Of a DNA stretch of 9,813 nucleotides, positions 1-6,937 are shown in pieces; within the stretch, counting starts at the first letter, position 1, and every line of letters starts with the position of its first letter. A program made the translations under genes and the position numbers. The notes below the pieces were generated by a model, which worked only from the letters and a program-made list of their open reading frames with translations, had not been told where the DNA came from and made no database searches. The stretch is from Cryomorphaceae bacterium (GTDB taxonomy: Bacteria; Bacteroidota; Bacteroidia; Flavobacteriales; Schleiferiaceae), in NCBI GenBank assembly GCA_003451355.1, contig DMDX01000086.1:4305-14117 (forward strand), read 5' to 3'.

Positions 1-2
1 CA

Positions 3-140
3 AAGCCCCGCGAATGGGCGGGAATTTCGGTGTACGTGCTTCCGCACGAAATCGTGCTCGACGACGACGGACCCCGACTGCTGAAATGGCTCGAACGGGA
101 ATGGAAGGCCCGAGGGTTCCGCGTACCTTTGTCGGCATGA
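3..140 (+). CDS. C-terminal end of an unidentified protein (5' end outside window)
   Basis: An open frame enters from the left edge and gives 45 residues before a TGA at 138-140. The final residues read LEREWKARGFRVPLSA. The stop overlaps the gatB ATG as ATGA, an arrangement typical of translationally coupled genes in one operon, and this is the main reason to believe the frame. The visible tail has a short hydrophobic beta-like stretch (ISVYVLP) followed by a charged, probably helical segment rich in Arg, Lys and Glu. I do not recognise the family from so short a tail. It competes with a longer N-terminal extension of gatB in another frame, which looks spurious. Confidence 0.6.
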   Translation, partial: KPREWAGISVYVLPHEIVLDDDGPRLLKWLEREWKARGFRVPLSA

Positions 141-1579
141 CGCACAAGGGCTACGAGGCCGTAATTGGCCTAGAGGTACACGTTCAGCTGAGTACCAAGA
201 GTAAGGCTTATGCCGGCGAAGGCTACGACTACGGTGGCGCACCGAATACCCAGGTAAGCCCGGTTTCGCTGGGGTTGCCCGGAGCGCTTCCGCGCGCAAA
301 CTGGGGCGTCGTGACCGCCGCTACCCGTTTGGGGCTCGCGTTGGGCTGCACGATTCGCGAGTACAACGAGTACGCCCGCAAGAACTACTTCTACCCCGAC
401 CTCACCAAGGGCTACCAGATCACCCAGCACGAGACTCCGATCTGTAACGGCGGAGCTGTGGCCATCGAGACCTTGGCCGGACCCAAATCCATCGGGTTGA
501 CGCGCATTCACATGGAAGAGGATACGGGCAAATCCATCCACGACCTCGACCCCTTTCACTCGCTGCTTGACTTTAACCGCGCTGGGGTTCCGCTGCTCGA
601 AATCGTATCGGAGCCAGACCTGCGCAACGGCGAAGAGGCCTATGCCTACCTGTCTGAGATTCGCCAGCTCGTGCGCTACCTCGACATTTCAGACGGCAAC
701 ATGGAAGAGGGCTCGCTGCGCTGCGACGTCAACATTTCGGTTCGCCCTGTGGGCCGCGCGCAATTCGGAACCAAAGTCGAAGTCAAGAACCTGAACTCCT
801 TTCGCCACGTGCAGAAGGCGATCGACTTTGAGTTTCAGCGCCAAGTCGCCGCCGTCGAAGCCGGCGAAACCATTTACCAAGAGACCCGTACGTTTGACTC
901 GGGTAAGGGCATAACCACCGTCCTGCGAATCAAAGAGGACGCCAACGACTACCGCTACTTTACCGAACCTGATCTCGCCCCAGTGCGACTGACTCCAGAG
1001 TGGATTGCGTTGCAGCGCGCGAGTCTGCCAGAACTTCCTCGTGCCCGTCAAGCCCGCTACCAACGTGAATTGAGACTTTCTGAGTACGACGCCCAACTGC
1101 TCACCGACGACAAGGCCACCGCTACCTATTTTGACGCCGTGGTTGCCGCGGGTTCACCTGCCAAAACCGCGGCCAACTGGATCAGCGGACCGATTGCGGG
1201 CTGGCTCAACGAACGCGCCATGGGTATCGAACGCCTTCCGGTGCAAGCCGCCCAGCTCGCAGCCTTAATTGGCCTCATTGAGTCGCGCACCGTGAGCCAC
1301 AGTGCCGCCCAGCAAATTTTTGGGCATCTGGCGGACCTTCCGGATTCCGACCCCAAATCCTTGGCCCAAGAGCTTGGTCTCGTGCAGCAAAGCGACGTCA
1401 GCGCCCTTCAAGGTATTGTCGACGCCGTCCTGGCCGATTGGCCTGAAAAAGTGGCCGAGTACCGCTCTGGCAAAAAAGGCCTCATCGGACTCTTTATGGG
1501 CGAAGTCATGAAGCGGAGCCGCGGTGCGGCCGACCCCAAAGTCACGACAGAGCTCCTCAAAAATCAACTCGATCAATAA
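137..1579 (+). CDS. gatB: Aspartyl/glutamyl-tRNA(Asn/Gln) amidotransferase subunit B
   Basis: GatB is the kinase/transamidase subunit of GatCAB. It activates the side chain of Glu on misacylated Glu-tRNA(Gln), or Asp on Asp-tRNA(Asn), with ATP. The activated side chain then accepts ammonia released by GatA, giving Gln-tRNA or Asn-tRNA in the cytoplasm. The 480-residue product has the family start (YEAVIGLEVHVQL, residues 6-18), NYFYPDLTKGYQI (83-95), the acidic stretch IHMEEDTGKS (124-133), DFNRAGVPLLEIVSEPD (145-161), GSLRCDVNIS (192-201) and EVKNLNSF (215-222). The C-terminal third fits the helical and YqeY-like tRNA-binding tail. The ATG at 137 was chosen because family homology begins there and because it overlaps the upstream stop (ATGA); the in-frame codons from 14 encode an Arg-rich, non-family stretch. 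Cysteines that bind zinc in Gram-positive GatB are absent here (SPVSLGLPGALP, 41-52), as I recall for Bacteroidota. gatA and gatC are not adjacent, so the subunits are probably encoded elsewhere. Confidence 0.96.
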   Translation: MTHKGYEAVIGLEVHVQLSTKSKAYAGEGYDYGGAPNTQVSPVSLGLPGALPRANWGVVTAATRLGLALGCTIREYNEYARKNYFYPDLTKGYQITQHETPICNGGAVAIETLAGPKSIGLTRIHMEEDTGKSIHDLDPFHSLLDFNRAGVPLLEIVSEPDLRNGEEAYAYLSEIRQLVRYLDISDGNMEEGSLRCDVNISVRPVGRAQFGTKVEVKNLNSFRHVQKAIDFEFQRQVAAVEAGETIYQETRTFDSGKGITTVLRIKEDANDYRYFTEPDLAPVRLTPEWIALQRASLPELPRARQARYQRELRLSEYDAQLLTDDKATATYFDAVVAAGSPAKTAANWISGPIAGWLNERAMGIERLPVQAAQLAALIGLIESRTVSHSAAQQIFGHLADLPDSDPKSLAQELGLVQQSDVSALQGIVDAVLADWPEKVAEYRSGKKGLIGLFMGEVMKRSRGAADPKVTTELLKNQLDQ

Positions 1580-1593
1580 TCCCCCATCCCACG

Positions 1594-2283
1594 ATGAACA
1601 AACTTTGGCTTAGCGCTCCTGCGCTCTTTTTGGCTGCCTGCACAGGTGGCGACCTCGTGTCTGTTGAACTCCAAGTTGCCGGAGCCAACAAGGTCATCGT
1701 CTACCGCATCGACCCTGACCGCCTTTACCCATGGGACACCATTCAGTTGGCCGACGGCGTACTGGATATCGAGCTCCCCCTCGACAGTTCAGGCAGCACA
1801 TTCTATGCCTTTGCCTTTGACAACAATGGCAGCCTGCGCCTCGGAATCGAGCGCGGCGACGACATCGAAGGCGAAGTAAGCGTAGCCAACAACATCACGA
1901 CCTACAGCCTCACCGGTTCAGCCCTGTCAGAGCGCCTGTTGGCCCACTACCAGCCTCTCCGCCACTCTGCCATGCTGATGGATAGCCTCGATGCCGAAGC
2001 CCAAACCTACCAAGGTCTGCCTGACGTTGCCGAGAAGAACGCGCTTCTGTTTGCCCGCTACCAGACGCGCGTCGAGAAGCACCGCAAGGACCTCGAAGCC
2101 ATGATCACCGAAGAACCCGCGTCACTCGCCAACATCTTTGCGATCTACCAATCTGTCGGAAACTACCCACTGTTCAATCCCGACCAGGACGCAGAATTGA
2201 TTCGCACCACCGCAGATGCCATGAGCGAAGCCCATCCAAATCACCCCATTCTACAGGTCTTCATTCAGAGCGCGGTTCGGTAA
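1594..2283 (+). CDS. Putative outer-envelope lipoprotein, DUF4369-like, without a thioredoxin domain
   Basis: The 229-residue product starts with a short lipoprotein signal (MNKLWLSAPALFLAAC). The lipobox is LAAC at residues 13-16, so Cys16 would be lipidated and the protein held on the periplasmic side of a membrane. Residues about 22-110 (ELQVAGANKVIVYRID through the ITTYSLTGSA region) look like the beta-rich DUF4369 domain of Bacteroidota TlpA/ResA-like lipoproteins. A helical, charged middle (about 115-205) follows. In those families a thioredoxin domain with CxxC usually comes next. Here the protein ends at HPILQVFIQSAVR, and no Cys other than Cys16 is present. The 14-nt gap from gatB suggests co-transcription, and an intrinsic terminator follows. 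No frameshifted thioredoxin remnant is visible in the 270 nt downstream. The family call rests on pattern resemblance, so the function is unknown; a binding or scaffold role in the envelope is only a guess. Confidence 0.8.
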   Translation: MNKLWLSAPALFLAACTGGDLVSVELQVAGANKVIVYRIDPDRLYPWDTIQLADGVLDIELPLDSSGSTFYAFAFDNNGSLRLGIERGDDIEGEVSVANNITTYSLTGSALSERLLAHYQPLRHSAMLMDSLDAEAQTYQGLPDVAEKNALLFARYQTRVEKHRKDLEAMITEEPASLANIFAIYQSVGNYPLFNPDQDAELIRTTADAMSEAHPNHPILQVFIQSAVR

Positions 2284-2306
2284 TCCAAACCCTATCTAGT
2301 TTAGTC

Positions 2307-2336
2307 AACCGTGGTCTGAGGGCTGCGGTTTTTTTT
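2307..2336 (+). terminator. Intrinsic terminator of the gatB-lipoprotein block
   Basis: On the + strand AACCG (2307-2311) pairs with CGGTT (2326-2330). The stem extends inward through TGGTC/GGCTG, with three G-U wobbles, around a TGAG loop. Eight T residues run from 2329 to 2336. It starts 24 nt after the lipoprotein stop, the position expected for the 3' end of this transcript. Confidence 0.75.
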
Positions 2337-2342
2337 GCGAGG

Positions 2343-2503
2343 TTGGCTCGTTAGCAAGATTGGCTGAGAATAGCTTTTCGCGCTTCGCGCTATGGCCGCT
2401 TGCGCGGCTAGGGGCTGCTTCGTAGCGTGAGCCGCTGTGCGGCAACACGTTACTAGTAACTAGCTGCGTGCAACCCAACGAGCCAACCTTGCCAACGAGC
2501 CAA
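2343..2503. repeat. Inverted-repeat-bounded array of small hairpins (REP- or MITE-like)
   Basis: This non-coding stretch lies between two converging genes. Its outer arms, 2343-2365 and 2481-2503, are 23 bp inverted repeats with two mismatches (positions 2353 and 2359 against 2493 and 2487). Both mismatches become G-U pairs in a minus-strand transcript. Each arm contains parts of a 17-bp unit: TTGGCT recurs 17 bp apart on the left (2343, 2360), and CCAACGAGCCAA is exactly repeated 17 bp apart on the right (2475, 2492). Between the arms are successive small hairpins: GCGC-TTC-GCGC (2380-2390); TGGCCGC-TTGC-GCGGCTA (2393-2410, one wobble); GCTGC-TTC-GTAGC (2414-2426, one wobble); GCCGC-TGT-GCGGC (2431-2443); and the perfect palindrome GTTACTAGTAAC (2449-2460). 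Folded as a single strand this would give a multi-armed cloverleaf. No ORF, transposase or clear target-site duplication is seen. Confidence 0.7.
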
Positions 2504-2530
2504 AAAAAAAGGGCCGCCTCACAGCAGCCC
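2502..2530 (-). terminator. Intrinsic terminator of the T9SS cargo gene and minus-strand block
   Basis: Read on the minus strand, GGGCTGC (2530-2524) pairs with GCGGCCC (2517-2511) around a 6-nt loop, with one G-U pair, and is followed directly by nine T residues (2510-2502). It begins 23 nt past the TAA of the large minus-strand gene. Its T-tract touches the outer arm of the hairpin array, so the array sits exactly between two facing terminators. Confidence 0.85.
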
Positions 2531-2553
2531 CTTTGATCGTGAGTGGTGAACGA

Positions 2554-5500
2554 TTAGCGCTTCATGAAGATTTCGCTGATCGCCTGTCCGCCCTGAGTGC
2601 GGGTAAGCACGTACTGGCCTTTGGCAAGGTTGCTTACCTGAACGGGCACTGCGGAGACACCGTTGGTGGTCTTCATGTCGACGCGGCGCACGAGACGGCC
2701 ATCCATGGTGCGGATGGTTAGGGTAACGGCTCCGTCGCCCACAGGAACGCGAACGATATCTGATGCAGGGTTCGGGAAGAGACCGAGCGATTCTTTGTTG
2801 AGGCGCGCCTCGGGCTCGTTGCTGCCCAACGGGCGGTTCACGCTCGTCGTGGTGGTTTGGAACCAGCCACGTCCGTGGGTAGCGATAAACACGTCACCCT
2901 CAGTCGGAGATGAAATCGGGTTGTTGGGGTCGTAGTTGAAGTCCGTGCGGTACTGCTCGATTTCAAAGACTGGTACGCGTGCCATTCCGCTGTTCTCTTC
3001 GGTGTAGCTCGGAGTCGCAGAATTGATGTTGTCGGTCATAAACATGCCCCACTCGCTACCTACAAATAGGCGGTTCGGGTTCGCCTTGTCAAATGATACC
3101 GCGTAGCATGGGAACATCGGAAGGTCGCCTTGCTTGTTGGCGAACGAGGGCACTGAGGCAAGTGCATTCGTTGAAACGTATACATAGGCTGTGTTGCCGT
3201 AGTTACCCACGGAAACTGCAACGCGGTTGGGGTCGTTGGGATCCACATCGATTCCGGTAACGACACGGAAGTTCCAGTTTCCGATTTGGGTTACAGTGAT
3301 CACTGTGTTCGCTGAATCAACCCAGGCTTGATTGAGCTTGCGCGCAGCAAGTAGGTTTGAAATTCGGAAGAGGCGACCACTCGTGGTAGATACAAAGAGG
3401 TGGTTGCCGTCCGCAGAAATCTTCATGTAGTGCGGAGTCACGTTGCTACCCAAGTGGGCGATTTGCCACCACTCTGGAGTTTTGCTGAAGTCGTGTACGT
3501 CGCGGGTCATGAAGACTCCGCCCATTTTGGGAACGGTCGCCGTAGACTGTGAGGTCAAGCCCACAAAAAACATCGACTGAATCGGGTCCTGAACCTTAAA
3601 CTCGTCACCCACATCAAGGCGAACGCTAGTCGATGCCTCCACGGGTAGCGCCCCAATTGCGGACTTCAGCGTGAGCGCAGAATTTGCAGGCAGGTACACA
3701 TCGCATGTTACAATTACCTCAGCGATCGGGGGTGAGCTAAACGTAATATCGAAGTAGGCTGAATCCGCATAGAATACACCCGTGGCATCACCTGAAATGA
3801 CTCCGTTGGCGTTGGCCGTAGCGGTCATTGCACCTGCGGTGATTTGCACGGTATTCGGAATGAATATGGCCGCTGGCTGATTGTGGTTGATCTTGCCCTT
3901 GAAGACGCGCTTGATTCCGTCACCAAAGCCCATAGAGCGAATACCTGGGAGCAATTCAAACGAAACAGAGTCTTGCGACTGAAGGTCGGTGGTGGTCTCC
4001 CACAATTCGAACGGCATCATCCAGTTTGAGTACGGAAGGCCTGCAGAGCGTGTTTGCGTGAGCAGCGCGTTTGAGAACGTTGCCCAACCCTCTCCCTCGT
4101 CGTCGGAGCGGTAGAAGTTTCCGTTCTGGGTCTCAGCAAACATCACTTTGGGGTTGAGCCAAGAAATATCGCTGTGGCCACCGTCGCCACCAAAGACCTT
4201 TTTAACTCCGTGCGGAGAAACGCTCGTGTAGTCGAGGTAACTGGTTCCGTTGTCTTGGCAACCACCCAAGAGTTTGCGGTCCTTGCCTACTCCGAATCCG
4301 AAGTACTGGTAGGTGTTGTATCCGAGGTTGCGCTCAAACCACGTAGCGCCGTGGTTGTTTGACTTAAATACGCCACCGTCGTTTGAGGTAAAGATGACGT
4401 CGGGGTTGTTGGGGTCGACGATGAGCTCGTGGCTGTCGGCGTGCAGGTAGAATGGGTTGCCGGCAAAGTCGTTCAGGGTCGAAGCCTGAACCCATCCGCC
4501 CGTAGCAGACCACTGCCACACGGTGATGCCTCCCAACCATACATGATCCTTGTTCTTGGCGCTAACTGTCAAGAAGAGATCCCAAATGCCCTGGCAGTAT
4601 TTGTCAGCTCCTATTCCGTTGCACAATGGGTCGAAGTTGGCGCCCTTTTGGCCGATTTTAGACCATGTGCTACCCCCGTCGGTTGAGCGGTACACAGCTG
4701 CGAGGGCAGAACCATTGGTCTGGACGCAGTATACGTAGTTGTCGTCTTGTGGACTCACCGAGTAGCGAATGCGACCACCGGCGCGACGTGGTAGGGACGT
4801 AGACGTTACAATAGGAGCTGATACTTCGGTGAAGGTGGCTCCATCAGTTGATTTCATCGTACGACCCGCCTGGTTGACGTAGATCGTACCCGCGGCTGAA
4901 AGCGCGAAGTCGGTAATGCTTCCGCTGAGGAGCTGCGTCCAAGTAGCGCCGCCATCAATGGTCTTCATAAATCCGCCGTTGGTTGCAGCAAAAATCGTGT
5001 TCGCGTCGGTTGGATGCGCCTCGATGTCGGCGACTGCTGTCCAGGCCGCGCTTGCTGAATTGTTTGCCGGATTGGTGCTTGCGAGCTGTACAAAGTTTAC
5101 ACCGTCGGTTGACTTGTACACCCCACGACCTTCGAAGTTGGGTGTGGTATTCTGACCAGTTCCGCCGTAGCCTTGCCAAATTTCGCCCGTTCCGTAGTAA
5201 ATGTCTCCGTTAGCCGCATGACAAATGCTGCCAATGGCTTGGTTTGCACCGGGGTCACTTACCACGTTCCAGCTTGCTCCACCGTTCGTTGAACGGTACA
5301 AACCACCGCCTACAGAGCCGGCGTAGACGTTGTTTGAATTGTTGCGATCCACAAGGAGTGAGCGCGTTCGGCCACCGTGGTTGTCAGGTCCGCGAGACTC
5401 CCAATTGAGGGTGTTGGTCTTTTGAGCGGTTTGAAGTAGTTGCGCCCATGCAGCTTGAACCGCGGTAGGATCAATTTCGCCGGTAACCTGGTTGGCCCGC

Positions 5501-5673
5501 ATCATGTGCAGGTATTCATTGTAGCCAGCAAAACGAGCTTGACTGCTCGCGTCGCGGAATTGATAGTGGCGTTCAGCAGGTTGCGCGTCCCAGGTGAGGA
5601 CAGCAGCAGTGCCGGCGAGAAGTACGGCCGATCCTGAAATCAGGGCGGCGAGGCGGGTACGGTTCATTTTCAT
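2554..5673 (-). CDS. Secreted Asp-box (VPS10/sialidase-like) beta-propeller protein with T9SS sorting domain
   Basis: The 1039-residue product has a Sec signal peptide: basic MKMNRTR, then a hydrophobic core to about residue 27. Repeated Asp-box motifs (S/T-x-D/N-x-G-x-x-W/F) occur near residues 128-135 (STNGGASW), 188-194 (STDGVNF), 238-245 (TIDGGATW), 275-281 (STDGATF), 330-337 (STDGGSTW), 438-445 (SNNHGATW) and 523-530 (SDDEGEGW). These mark blades of a sortilin/VPS10- or BNR-type propeller. Residues about 565-715 lack Asp-boxes and look like a beta-rich insert; propeller-like sequence resumes to about 940 (GDVFIATHGRGWFQT). The end is a type A T9SS sorting domain: LGLFPNPASD (963-972), a beta-sandwich with MDGRLVRRV, then the basic tail IFMKR. 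Such proteins are exported by Sec, cross the outer membrane by the T9SS and are anchored or released. No catalytic motif identifies an enzyme, so adhesion, glycan binding or protein binding are all possible. A 41-nt gap separates it from lipA; a weak internal promoter may let it be expressed separately. Confidence 0.93.
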   Translation of the reverse strand: MKMNRTRLAALISGSAVLLAGTAAVLTWDAQPAERHYQFRDASSQARFAGYNEYLHMMRANQVTGEIDPTAVQAAWAQLLQTAQKTNTLNWESRGPDNHGGRTRSLLVDRNNSNNVYAGSVGGGLYRSTNGGASWNVVSDPGANQAIGSICHAANGDIYYGTGEIWQGYGGTGQNTTPNFEGRGVYKSTDGVNFVQLASTNPANNSASAAWTAVADIEAHPTDANTIFAATNGGFMKTIDGGATWTQLLSGSITDFALSAAGTIYVNQAGRTMKSTDGATFTEVSAPIVTSTSLPRRAGGRIRYSVSPQDDNYVYCVQTNGSALAAVYRSTDGGSTWSKIGQKGANFDPLCNGIGADKYCQGIWDLFLTVSAKNKDHVWLGGITVWQWSATGGWVQASTLNDFAGNPFYLHADSHELIVDPNNPDVIFTSNDGGVFKSNNHGATWFERNLGYNTYQYFGFGVGKDRKLLGGCQDNGTSYLDYTSVSPHGVKKVFGGDGGHSDISWLNPKVMFAETQNGNFYRSDDEGEGWATFSNALLTQTRSAGLPYSNWMMPFELWETTTDLQSQDSVSFELLPGIRSMGFGDGIKRVFKGKINHNQPAAIFIPNTVQITAGAMTATANANGVISGDATGVFYADSAYFDITFSSPPIAEVIVTCDVYLPANSALTLKSAIGALPVEASTSVRLDVGDEFKVQDPIQSMFFVGLTSQSTATVPKMGGVFMTRDVHDFSKTPEWWQIAHLGSNVTPHYMKISADGNHLFVSTTSGRLFRISNLLAARKLNQAWVDSANTVITVTQIGNWNFRVVTGIDVDPNDPNRVAVSVGNYGNTAYVYVSTNALASVPSFANKQGDLPMFPCYAVSFDKANPNRLFVGSEWGMFMTDNINSATPSYTEENSGMARVPVFEIEQYRTDFNYDPNNPISSPTEGDVFIATHGRGWFQTTTTSVNRPLGSNEPEARLNKESLGLFPNPASDIVRVPVGDGAVTLTIRTMDGRLVRRVDMKTTNGVSAVPVQVSNLAKGQYVLTRTQGGQAISEIFMKR

Positions 5674-5693
5674 ACGGTTTCGTAACAGAATGC

Positions 5694-5701
5694 TAAAAAT
5701 A
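5694..5701 (-). promoter_or_regulatory. Possible Bacteroidota -7 element for the T9SS cargo gene
   Basis: On the minus strand TATTTTTA lies 20 nt upstream of the ATG at 5673. It differs from the Bacteroidota -7 consensus TAnnTTTG at one position. I do not see a good TTTG -33 partner at the usual spacing, and the site sits in an AT-rich gap where such matches arise easily. Confidence 0.3.
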
Positions 5702-5714
5702 AGGTAAAGAAGGC

Positions 5715-6584
5715 TTAGTGCACATGCCGCTCTGCGTGGTACGACGAACGAACGAGCGGACTGCTCTCCACATGGCGAAATCCGAGGGTTCGGGCATAGG
5801 CTCCGAGGCGCTCAAACTCTTCGGGTTCGACAAAGCGCTGGACGGGCAAGTGGCGCGCAGAAGGCTGTAAATACTGGCCAAGAGTGACTACATCGACCCC
5901 TACCGAGCGCACCTCATCGAGGGTTTGGTAGAGCTCGTCTTCGGTTTCGCCAAGGCCAAGCATGATGCCCGTTTTGGTGCGGTTGACGCCGTTTGCTTTG
6001 AGGTAGCGAAGTACTTCGAGCGATCGATCGTACTGCGCCTGAATGCGAACTTGGCGCGTCAGGCGGCGCACGGTCTCCATATTGTGGCTTACGACTTCGG
6101 GTGCAGCCTCGACGATGCGGTCAATTTGGTCGGTGATTCCGCGAAAGTCGGGAATCAGGGTTTCCATGGTGGTTCCGGGCGAAAGGCGGCGCACGGCAGA
6201 CACCGTTTCGGCCCAAATGATTGATCCGCCGTCAGCCAAGTCGTCGCGGTCCACACTCGTGAGGACGGCATGCTTGATCTTCATGCGCTGAATGGAGCGC
6301 GCAACGCGGTCGGGCTCGTCCCAATCTACGGGCAGTGGACGTCCGGTGGCTACGTTGCAAAATCCGCACGAGCGCGTGCAGATGTTGCCCAAAATCATGA
6401 AGGTCGCAGTGCCCTCTCCCCAGCATTCACCCATGTTCGGGCAGCGTCCCGACTCACAGATGGTGTGGAGCTTGTACTGGTCCACGACGTTGCGCACGGC
6501 GCGGTAGTTCGTGCCCGTGGGCAACTTGACACGCAGCCAGTTGGGCTTGCGCACGGGCGATGGGTTCGAATTTGATGCTTCCAT
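5715..6584 (-). CDS. lipA: Lipoyl synthase
   Basis: LipA is a radical SAM enzyme that inserts two sulfurs at C6 and C8 of protein-bound octanoyl groups. This makes the lipoyl cofactor of pyruvate and 2-oxoglutarate dehydrogenases and the glycine cleavage H protein. Both iron-sulfur motifs are visible in the 289-residue product. The auxiliary-cluster ligands are Cys43, Cys48 and Cys54 (CESGRCPNMGEC). The radical SAM CxxxCxxC is Cys69, Cys73 and Cys76 (CTRSCGFC). The C-terminal RSSYHAE (279-285) carries the serine that ligates the auxiliary cluster in the family. Other family blocks are LTSVDRDDLADGG (107-119), KTGIMLGLGE and TLGQYLQPS. Length is normal, and the chosen ATG gives the usual short variable N-terminus before KPNWLRVKLPTG. 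It lies 29 nt downstream of ytxJ on the same strand, so the two are probably co-transcribed. No lipB partner is in the window. Confidence 0.97.
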   Translation of the reverse strand: MEASNSNPSPVRKPNWLRVKLPTGTNYRAVRNVVDQYKLHTICESGRCPNMGECWGEGTATFMILGNICTRSCGFCNVATGRPLPVDWDEPDRVARSIQRMKIKHAVLTSVDRDDLADGGSIIWAETVSAVRRLSPGTTMETLIPDFRGITDQIDRIVEAAPEVVSHNMETVRRLTRQVRIQAQYDRSLEVLRYLKANGVNRTKTGIMLGLGETEDELYQTLDEVRSVGVDVVTLGQYLQPSARHLPVQRFVEPEEFERLGAYARTLGFRHVESSPLVRSSYHAERHVH

Positions 6585-6613
6585 GAATGATAGTGTAACG
6601 CGCGAAACCGAGT

Positions 6614-6937
6614 TCAGTTCAGTGATTCAATCCACCTGGCGTCGATTCCGAAGTGGCTTTCGTGAAGCACGCTGCCGTCTTCGCGGAACCAGAGCATCTG
6701 CGGGCTTTGGTGTTCGACCGACCAGGCTTCAGCGAGTTCGTTACTGAGTGGGCGCTGGGCAATGACATCGACATAGGCCACTTCGACTTCGGGATGGGCC
6801 GTCAACCACGTGCGGACACGATGCTGGGCCGCAGTTGAAATGCTGCAGCGGGTGCTGTGCTTAAAAACTAAAATTCCGCCCCGATAGCGACCGAGGCGGT
6901 GAATATCTTCTAAGCTGGTGACGGGCACCAGACTCAT
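6614..6937 (-). CDS. ytxJ: Bacillithiol-system redox-active protein, YtxJ family
   Basis: The 107-residue cytoplasmic product has a thioredoxin-like fold pattern: a beta strand ILVFKHSTRCSIS (22-34) carrying one active-site-type cysteine (Cys31), a helix, the strand VEVAYVDVI (51-59), then EHQSPQMLWFRED (75-87), whose Pro79 is at the cis-proline position. YtxJ proteins are predicted monothiol bacilliredoxin-like proteins found where bacillithiol is made. The start at 6937 was chosen over a longer in-frame start at 7009. Its ATG overlaps the stop of the preceding small lipoprotein gene as ATGA, and the extra residues of the long version (Arg-rich MQVGRHVSSIHR...) are an out-of-frame reading of that gene. 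The resolving cysteine of classical thioredoxins is missing: CSIS rather than CxxC. It is followed by lipA after 29 nt. Family membership is fairly secure from the FKHST-C-xIS pattern; the biochemical role is inferred. Confidence 0.85.
   Translation of the reverse strand: MSLVPVTSLEDIHRLGRYRGGILVFKHSTRCSISTAAQHRVRTWLTAHPEVEVAYVDVIAQRPLSNELAEAWSVEHQSPQMLWFREDGSVLHESHFGIDARWIESLN

Noticed and set aside
14..136. N-terminal extension of GatB from an ATG at 14
   Set aside because: The extra 41 residues are Arg-rich and unlike GatB N-termini. Another frame is open over the same bases and ends in an ATGA overlap with the ATG at 137.
170..559. 129-residue minus-strand frame inside gatB
   Set aside because: It is the complement of strongly conserved GatB sequence and shows no domain of its own.
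2343..2503. CRISPR array or tRNA/cloverleaf RNA gene
   Set aside because: The 17-bp unit is not separated by uniform unique spacers, and the hairpins do not match tRNA arm lengths or carry a TTCRA-type T-loop, so neither call is supported.
2343..2503. Insertion sequence remnant with target-site duplication
   Set aside because: Inverted arms exist, but there is no transposase fragment. The flanking T-run and A-run belong to the two terminators and are not a direct duplication.
5674..5714. Terminator between lipA and the T9SS cargo gene
   Set aside because: The minus strand has a T-rich stretch here but no GC stem before it, so termination at this point is not supported.
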